A DNA stretch of 9,201 nt, taken from contig JAUWIR010000135.1 of the NCBI GenBank assembly GCA_030605265.1, positions 1-9,201 on the forward strand. Reading direction: 5' to 3'. Both the position numbers and the translations under genes were made by a program. This document shows positions 5,212-9,201 of the stretch, in pieces. Positions within the stretch are counted from its first letter, which is position 1, and the number at the start of each line of letters is the position of its first letter. The DNA is from Pseudomonadota bacterium (GTDB lineage Bacteria; SZUA-182; DTGQ01). The notes under the pieces are model-generated. The model worked only from the letters and a program-made list of their open reading frames with translations. It had not been told where the DNA came from and ran no database searches.

Positions 5212-8200
5212 TTATGGTACAGCCTGGGCCCCGACGGTTATAACGATGGCCTGCTGCACGTAAGTGGTTGTTGATGGGGGTGACTTGAATTGCAGCCATA
5301 GCGCCCTCTGCCCGGATTCCGGAACATTGGCTCCGTCGGCTGACGAACTCGAACTACAAAATATGGTAGTGCTTGCCGCCCTGGGGCTGGCAGATATTAT
5401 CACATCGTCATCCGTCCCCTGGTTAAAATCTCCTGCCACTATTAAATCTATTGGAGTAATTAAAGAGGCAAATACCCCGCCCATGACAAAGGTATTTGCA
5501 AGTGTATTGCCGTTTTCCGTGGTTGCCGCAAACCAGCTCCCTCCTGAATCAGTTACTTGTAAAGTGAAGGTTGCCGTCTCGGTGCCCTCGTTAGTCACTG
5601 TAATTTTTTCAAGCGGGGTCATGGTAGTCACAGAGTTGGCCTCCACAATTCCCAGGCTCCAATAATCAGGGGAAACCGACACACTTACTTCAGTCATTAC
5701 TGTTAGGCTGTTATAATCTTTGTTATTGGTTTCATCCGCCTCTTGTATAACGTCATCCGGGTCTACGACCACCCAGATATTATAAGACCCGGAAGTGGCA
5801 GGTATCCATTGCACAGCGGCGATGTCGCTTTCTCCGGCTGGAATGGGCTGAAGATAATTGATTCCGATTAAATTGGCGACATAATCAGGGTCGCCGTCAT
5901 AAAACTCAACGGTTGCAAGTCTATTCATATCAAATATTTTGAAGGTAGCATCACCGGAGACACTGATCCAGCTGCTACCTGGATTACCCATTAGCGCTCC
6001 ATCAGCATAAGGATTGCCACTGTCTATGAGCCAGGCACTTTGAAAAGAACTAGAACTTTTAGCCACTATCCAGTAAATTGTATTGCCGCTCAAAACAGGG
6101 GGAGTACTGAAAGTAAAATCATACCATTTAGAGCTATTAATGGTGTTAGAATTAGATGTAGAATCAGGTACTACAGCCCCACTTGGAAATCCTCCTCCAT
6201 CAGTCTGTATTTCAATATTGACATTAGGATTAGGACCGATAGAAGATACTTTCCATAGAGATAAAGCTATTTTGCTCACAGTAATATCTTGTGGGCCCAC
6301 AAGAAACGATTGGGCCATCGATAGTCCGTTGTATACAGGATAGCCGCTTCCACTGTCGCTTGTCTGTGACATTAAAAGCTCTGTGCCGCTATAACCTATG
6401 CCGTCGTTATGGATTTCAGCTGAGATGGTAATTGTTTCTCCAACCGAGGGTGTTGAGTCGCTAAAATAGATATCTTCGGTGCCGGTCAGGGTCAGATCCG
6501 GCTCCAGCCAGGTTATTGACGTCTCGGGGTCACCCATCAAATTGAGTGAAAAGTAGCACCAGCGTTTGGCCCCTATTGAGGCCAAACCTATGAGGTCTTC
6601 TTTAGAATCCTGTAAAGCTCTTCCTGCATTTTTTATATTTTCATTAAATACGGCATCGAAGAATTCTATGTCAAAAAGCTGGGAGGGACCATTGGTTGAC
6701 CCAGGAGCATACCAACCATATCTACTATTTCCGATATAAGCAAAAGCGGCCCTATTATTTTCAGCAGTAAAATGTTCGGAAATGGCATCGTCAATAAGAT
6801 AACTACCTGCCGTGGTCGATCTATTATCAAAGGCATTACAATAACAACCCTGGCTATAGGCAAAAAAATAGATAGTGTTGGAGAGAGCATCGACTTGTGA
6901 GTTATTCAAGCCCATATTATAAGTATTATTGGCGTGGCCCTGATGATTAATTACATGATATTGACTGCTGTTCATAGCATTAATAACAGCGGTCGCACTA
7001 AAAGTACCGTCTCTTTGATAAAGCGACTGTCTCGTCCACGACCCGGAAGGGAAATAATGATAGACCTCATCCTTGCAATCCCCACCATAGGTAGGATAAT
7101 CGTCCATCTGTTCCCCAATTAATAAAGCCTTATTTCCAGGTGTTGATTGTTCATAGGCTATTATCTTGCTGATCTGATTTATTGCCTCTGCTGTGGTGTC
7201 GCAAGGGATCCTTCCAATATAAACTTCCGCCAAGAGGTCTACATCACCCCCTCCCTCTCCGTCATTATCCTCACCATATACCCCATCTCCATCATTATCC
7301 CAAGAGCCGTCAAGGGCGACAAAATATAGATCGCAGGGGATGTCTGTGTCAGTTATGGGATCACCATCCTGCGGTACTTCGCCGTAAACGCCCCTGTGGG
7401 GGATAACGGCCCCTCCATCACCGTCGCCGTCTCCGCCCAACAGCACGTAATTGGTGCCCCAATTGGTATAAGCATCATTTATAAAATTGCGGATGCGGGT
7501 TTGGTTGTCTACCCCTCCGTCCGGTCGAGTTCCATCATATTCGCTATAAATCCACTCCACAGTAACCACTGCCGAGGTAAGGCCTTTTGAAAAATATTTA
7601 TGGTCGGCTAAAACCTGAAAGGTGCTCTCAAGGGCTGCTGTAGTAATAATGACATACTCGTAATCTCCTGGAGACAATGAGGAGGTTGCCGCTGTTCCTT
7701 CAGTTAAATCGATTTCTCCAATCCCGAAGGTTTCTTCAGTGTAAGAGTTTATTATCGAAGGATTGTCTATCAGCCTCTTTACTTGGGATACATCCTTTGG
7801 CAAATTCCTGCAAGGAGCTTTGCGGGCATATGTAGGACCGGATGGGGAGGTAATCACCTTCAGCTTTATGTCCGGATAATATGAAATTTCACCTAAGGTA
7901 GGGACATATTGAAGGGGATAGAGATTTACTATGAGGATTTTATAACCTTTAAAGAATTGGGTTGAAACCTCGGAGTAAAACTTGCCGGGGAAAGGAGCTG
8001 ATGAGGTGTATATATCACTGTCGGGTTCAGTCTCAACCATCAAATCCGGGCGGCTTATAGGTATCTGTTGCTTGCCATATTCAATTTTAAATTCTCCCTC
8101 CAAGGTTATTTTTTTACCAGGGATGACTGCGATGCTTTTTACACTCCTGCCCTCGGGAATGAGAATTTTTGCTGTTTTCACGGGTAAAATGGGCAGACCC

Positions 8201-8529
8201 GGCTCATCGAAAAATGTAAGCGTATTCATTATCTCGATTGAATAATATTCTTCATCAACTTTTTTAATTTTTGGTCCTGAAAATTTATATTTTAGCTCAA
8301 TTTTTTCTTTATTTGCAGGTGTTAATTCCACCGGCTTTTGAGATGAAGATTGTTTATTCTTGCTTGGATCAGACACGCTAATGGTCTTATTGGTGAGATA
8401 ATAGCTTTCTTCAATTTTTTTATTATCCGAGGGTGTTACTCCCTTTGCCCCATAGGATAAAAAAGGTAGGACTACTATGAAAAACACAAAAAATAAAAGG
8501 TAACGTTTATTAAATTGTATTTTTAACAT
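5212..8529 (-). CDS. Secreted gingipain-like C25 cysteine peptidase, multidomain
   Basis: An 1105-aa protein. The Sec signal peptide covers 1-28 (SYGA|K). Residues about 60-250 resemble a C25 propeptide (EPGLPILPVKTAKILIPEG). About 285-672 is the peptidase C25 catalytic domain. It has the family His in NHQGHANN (His532), the catalytic Cys in SQGCYCNAFD (Cys562, with a second Cys at 564), YIGNSRYGW, GRALQDSKED and the closing LNLMGDPETS. The His-Cys spacing of 30 is close to that of gingipains, and the dyad is intact, so activity is likely. Asp/Gly-rich stretches near 365-373 and 410-430 probably bind Ca2+. A CARDB domain follows (about 677-720 and 870-945), split by an insert of about 145 residues that resembles choice-of-anchor R. 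The last 160 residues (946-1105) match the whole 160-aa neighbour. The expected role is a surface or exported endopeptidase, perhaps processing or displayed with the small subunit. The start at 8529 has no good ribosome site of its own and overlaps a short leader ORF. Confidence 0.92.
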   Translation of the reverse strand: MLKIQFNKRYLLFFVFFIVVLPFLSYGAKGVTPSDNKKIEESYYLTNKTISVSDPSKNKQSSSQKPVELTPANKEKIELKYKFSGPKIKKVDEEYYSIEIMNTLTFFDEPGLPILPVKTAKILIPEGRSVKSIAVIPGKKITLEGEFKIEYGKQQIPISRPDLMVETEPDSDIYTSSAPFPGKFYSEVSTQFFKGYKILIVNLYPLQYVPTLGEISYYPDIKLKVITSPSGPTYARKAPCRNLPKDVSQVKRLIDNPSIINSYTEETFGIGEIDLTEGTAATSSLSPGDYEYVIITTAALESTFQVLADHKYFSKGLTSAVVTVEWIYSEYDGTRPDGGVDNQTRIRNFINDAYTNWGTNYVLLGGDGDGDGGAVIPHRGVYGEVPQDGDPITDTDIPCDLYFVALDGSWDNDGDGVYGEDNDGEGGGDVDLLAEVYIGRIPCDTTAEAINQISKIIAYEQSTPGNKALLIGEQMDDYPTYGGDCKDEVYHYFPSGSWTRQSLYQRDGTFSATAVINAMNSSQYHVINHQGHANNTYNMGLNNSQVDALSNTIYFFAYSQGCYCNAFDNRSTTAGSYLIDDAISEHFTAENNRAAFAYIGNSRYGWYAPGSTNGPSQLFDIEFFDAVFNENIKNAGRALQDSKEDLIGLASIGAKRWCYFSLNLMGDPETSITWLEPDLTLTGTEDIYFSDSTPSVGETITISAEIHNDGIGYSGTELLMSQTSDSGSGYPVYNGLSMAQSFLVGPQDITVSKIALSLWKVSSIGPNPNVNIEIQTDGGGFPSGAVVPDSTSNSNTINSSKWYDFTFSTPPVLSGNTIYWIVAKSSSSFQSAWLIDSGNPYADGALMGNPGSSWISVSGDATFKIFDMNRLATVEFYDGDPDYVANLIGINYLQPIPAGESDIAAVQWIPATSGSYNIWVVVDPDDVIQEADETNNKDYNSLTVMTEVSVSVSPDYWSLGIVEANSVTTMTPLEKITVTNEGTETATFTLQVTDSGGSWFAATTENGNTLANTFVMGGVFASLITPIDLIVAGDFNQGTDDDVIISASPRAASTTIFCSSSSSADGANVPESGQRALWLQFKSPPSTTTYVQQAIVITVGAQAVP

Positions 8530-8555
8530 TTTTGAGCCCCGCGGGTATTGTTCAT
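8523..8555 (-). CDS. 10-codon leader ORF overlapping the peptidase start
   Basis: ATG at 8555-8553 is preceded by CGGAGA at good spacing. It reads MNNTRGAQKC and stops at TAA 8525-8523, overlapping the peptidase ATG (8529-8527) in the sequence ATGTTAA. The peptidase lacks a clear ribosome site of its own, so ribosomes ending this leader could restart on it (translational coupling). The CCCGCGGG palindrome (8538-8545) lies inside the leader and might form structure over the start region. The frame is short and could be chance; its ribosome site and stop/start overlap are the only support. Confidence 0.35.
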   Translation of the reverse strand: MNNTRGAQKC

Positions 8556-9081
8556 TTTTTCTCCGGGAACCACACCTATGTTTAAATCTTTATTACTTTG
8601 AGGAGATTGTAGAGTATTTTGAAAAAACAAGAAAAAGAGAGGAAATAGTAAAAAAAATATAATAATTTTCACTTAAAAATTTCCCCCTCTAGCCCCACCG
8701 AAGGGCTGGATTTTTTATAATTATTAATAAATTGTGCTCTTTAATCTTTAAAAATTTATAATAATATAATTGAATCACAAAGCTAGTGTTTGTATTTGAA
8801 AAGCAATTACTATACCAATTTTTATCTTTTAGGCTTAATAATTTTAATAAAAAAGAATAGGAATCCGATCACATTGAATTATAATGTGTTAAGATGAATA
8901 GAAATTATTTTCTGCAAGATTGAATTTGTTTTGCTAGGGAAAGATGGAAAAAGGCAAGGTGACTAATTATGAAAAAAAAGTCATATTTGGTATTTCTTAG
9001 ATGAATATTATGAATAAATTTTCAATAATTATAAAAACTTATTTGATGTGAAATATTTTTCATCAAAAAGAAAAGGATTTT
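8556..9081. other. AT-rich intergenic region upstream of the peptidase gene
   Basis: About 525 bases between the trpA stop and the peptidase leader, dominated by A/T runs. The promoter of the minus-strand cluster should lie here, but no confident -35/-10 pair can be picked from such AT-rich DNA. Contents noted: a stem-loop at 8691-8716, a small dyad CACATT/AATGTG at 8870-8888, an 11-codon plus-strand frame at 8969-9004 (MKKKSYLVFLR) with AAGGTGA before it, and a weak dyad GATG..CATC at 9045-9064 that may be a poor trpA terminator. I see no RNA gene or riboswitch that I recognise. Confidence 0.5.
8691..8716 (+). terminator. Weak stem-loop followed by six T
   Basis: AGCCC at 8691-8695 pairs with GGGCT at 8703-8707 around CACCGAA, followed by GGA and six T (8711-8716). 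This is intrinsic-terminator geometry on the plus strand with a short 5-bp stem. No plus-strand gene is seen upstream to be terminated. On the minus strand the same bases would form an AGCCC/GGGCT hairpin with a TTCGG-containing loop in the 5' leader of the peptidase transcript, if transcription starts upstream of it. It could serve to block antisense transcription or be a leader structure. Confidence 0.3.
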
Positions 9082-9201
9082 TTATTGAAATTCTTTTAGA
9101 AAGTTACGCAATGCTGAAAGCCCGCCCTTTTCAAAGACTCGCAGGATTGCGCTACCAATGACGGCAATATCCACTTTTCCCTGCAAAAAGGCAAAATCTT
9201 C
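9082..9201 (-). CDS. trpA: Tryptophan synthase alpha chain, C-terminal fragment
   Basis: A minus-strand frame open from the window edge to TAA at 9084-9082 encodes the last 39 residues. The segment VDIAVIGSAILRVFEKGG matches the end of the TrpA TIM barrel, where the G-S-A-[IL] loop helps hold the substrate phosphate (family knowledge). A final helix, LSALRNFLKEFQ, follows. TrpA cleaves indole-3-glycerol phosphate to indole and glyceraldehyde 3-phosphate, passing indole to TrpB in the cytoplasm. Only the C-terminus is visible, so the call rests on the GSA motif and its surroundings; another TIM-barrel enzyme is the main alternative. It is on the same strand as the surface cluster but over 500 bases upstream of it, so it is unlikely to share its transcript. 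It may end an upstream trp operon. Confidence 0.7.
   Translation of the reverse strand, partial: EDFAFLQGKVDIAVIGSAILRVFEKGGLSALRNFLKEFQ

Noticed and set aside
5264..8245. Several plus-strand frames of 60-133 codons opposite the peptidase gene
   Set aside because: They are antisense shadows of a clearly recognisable C25 peptidase, with no domains, signals or ribosome sites.
8969..9004. Tiny plus-strand ORF MKKKSYLVFLR
   Set aside because: It has a plausible ribosome site, but 11 codons in an AT-rich region with no conserved feature are not enough to call a gene. It is mentioned only as a possible relic.
8556..9081. tRNA, riboswitch or other structured RNA in the AT-rich region
   Set aside because: No cloverleaf, no T-loop consensus and no riboswitch core that I recognise could be found by reading either strand.

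Overview
The window is AT-rich bacterial DNA. It holds two partial genes at its edges (an unrecognised C-terminus on the left, the end of trpA on the right), one complete housekeeping gene (corA) and a five-gene, minus-strand cluster of secreted proteins that fills about 1585-8529. Strong Shine-Dalgarno sequences, classical signal peptides, and beta-sandwich surface proteins next to a gingipain-like C25 peptidase suggest an uncultivated lineage of the Omnitrophota/Desantisbacteria/WOR-3 kind. That placement is an impression from protein style, not a measurement.

Layout. 1-186 (+): tail of an unrecognised gene. 187-507: non-coding, carrying three short repeat elements back to back (a 15-bp perfect inverted repeat, a degenerate CATGAAG element and an ACAGCT array). 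508-1569 (+): corA, Mg2+/Co2+ channel, convergent with the minus-strand cluster.

The minus-strand cluster reads from right to left. First comes a 1105-aa C25 peptidase (8529-5212) with a 10-codon leader ORF overlapping its start. A 38-codon ORF with a good ribosome site follows (5196-5080), then a 160-aa small secreted protein (5014-4532) followed by a strong GC hairpin. Two paralogous secreted beta-sandwich proteins come next (326 aa, 4384-3404; 433 aa, 3407-2106) and overlap by ATGA. Last is a 163-aa secreted beta-domain protein (2076-1585).

The key observation is that the last 160 residues of the peptidase and the 160-aa protein appear to share one domain: an aromatic-W-x-L-G-type start, a central W followed by an A-N-x-F-[VI]-M motif, and a VQQ-containing C-terminal strand ending in proline. 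The 326- and 433-aa proteins are built from repeated modules carrying a P-D-x-x-W signature. Together they look like a cell-surface assembly: an abundant small subunit, a peptidase carrying the same domain, and two multi-domain binding or chaperone-like partners. This loosely resembles Gram-positive WxL/DUF916 clusters or chaperone-assembled fibres, but homology to either is not established here.

8556-9081 is very AT-rich, carries only weak structures and no convincing gene, and separates the cluster from trpA (minus strand, cut by the window edge).
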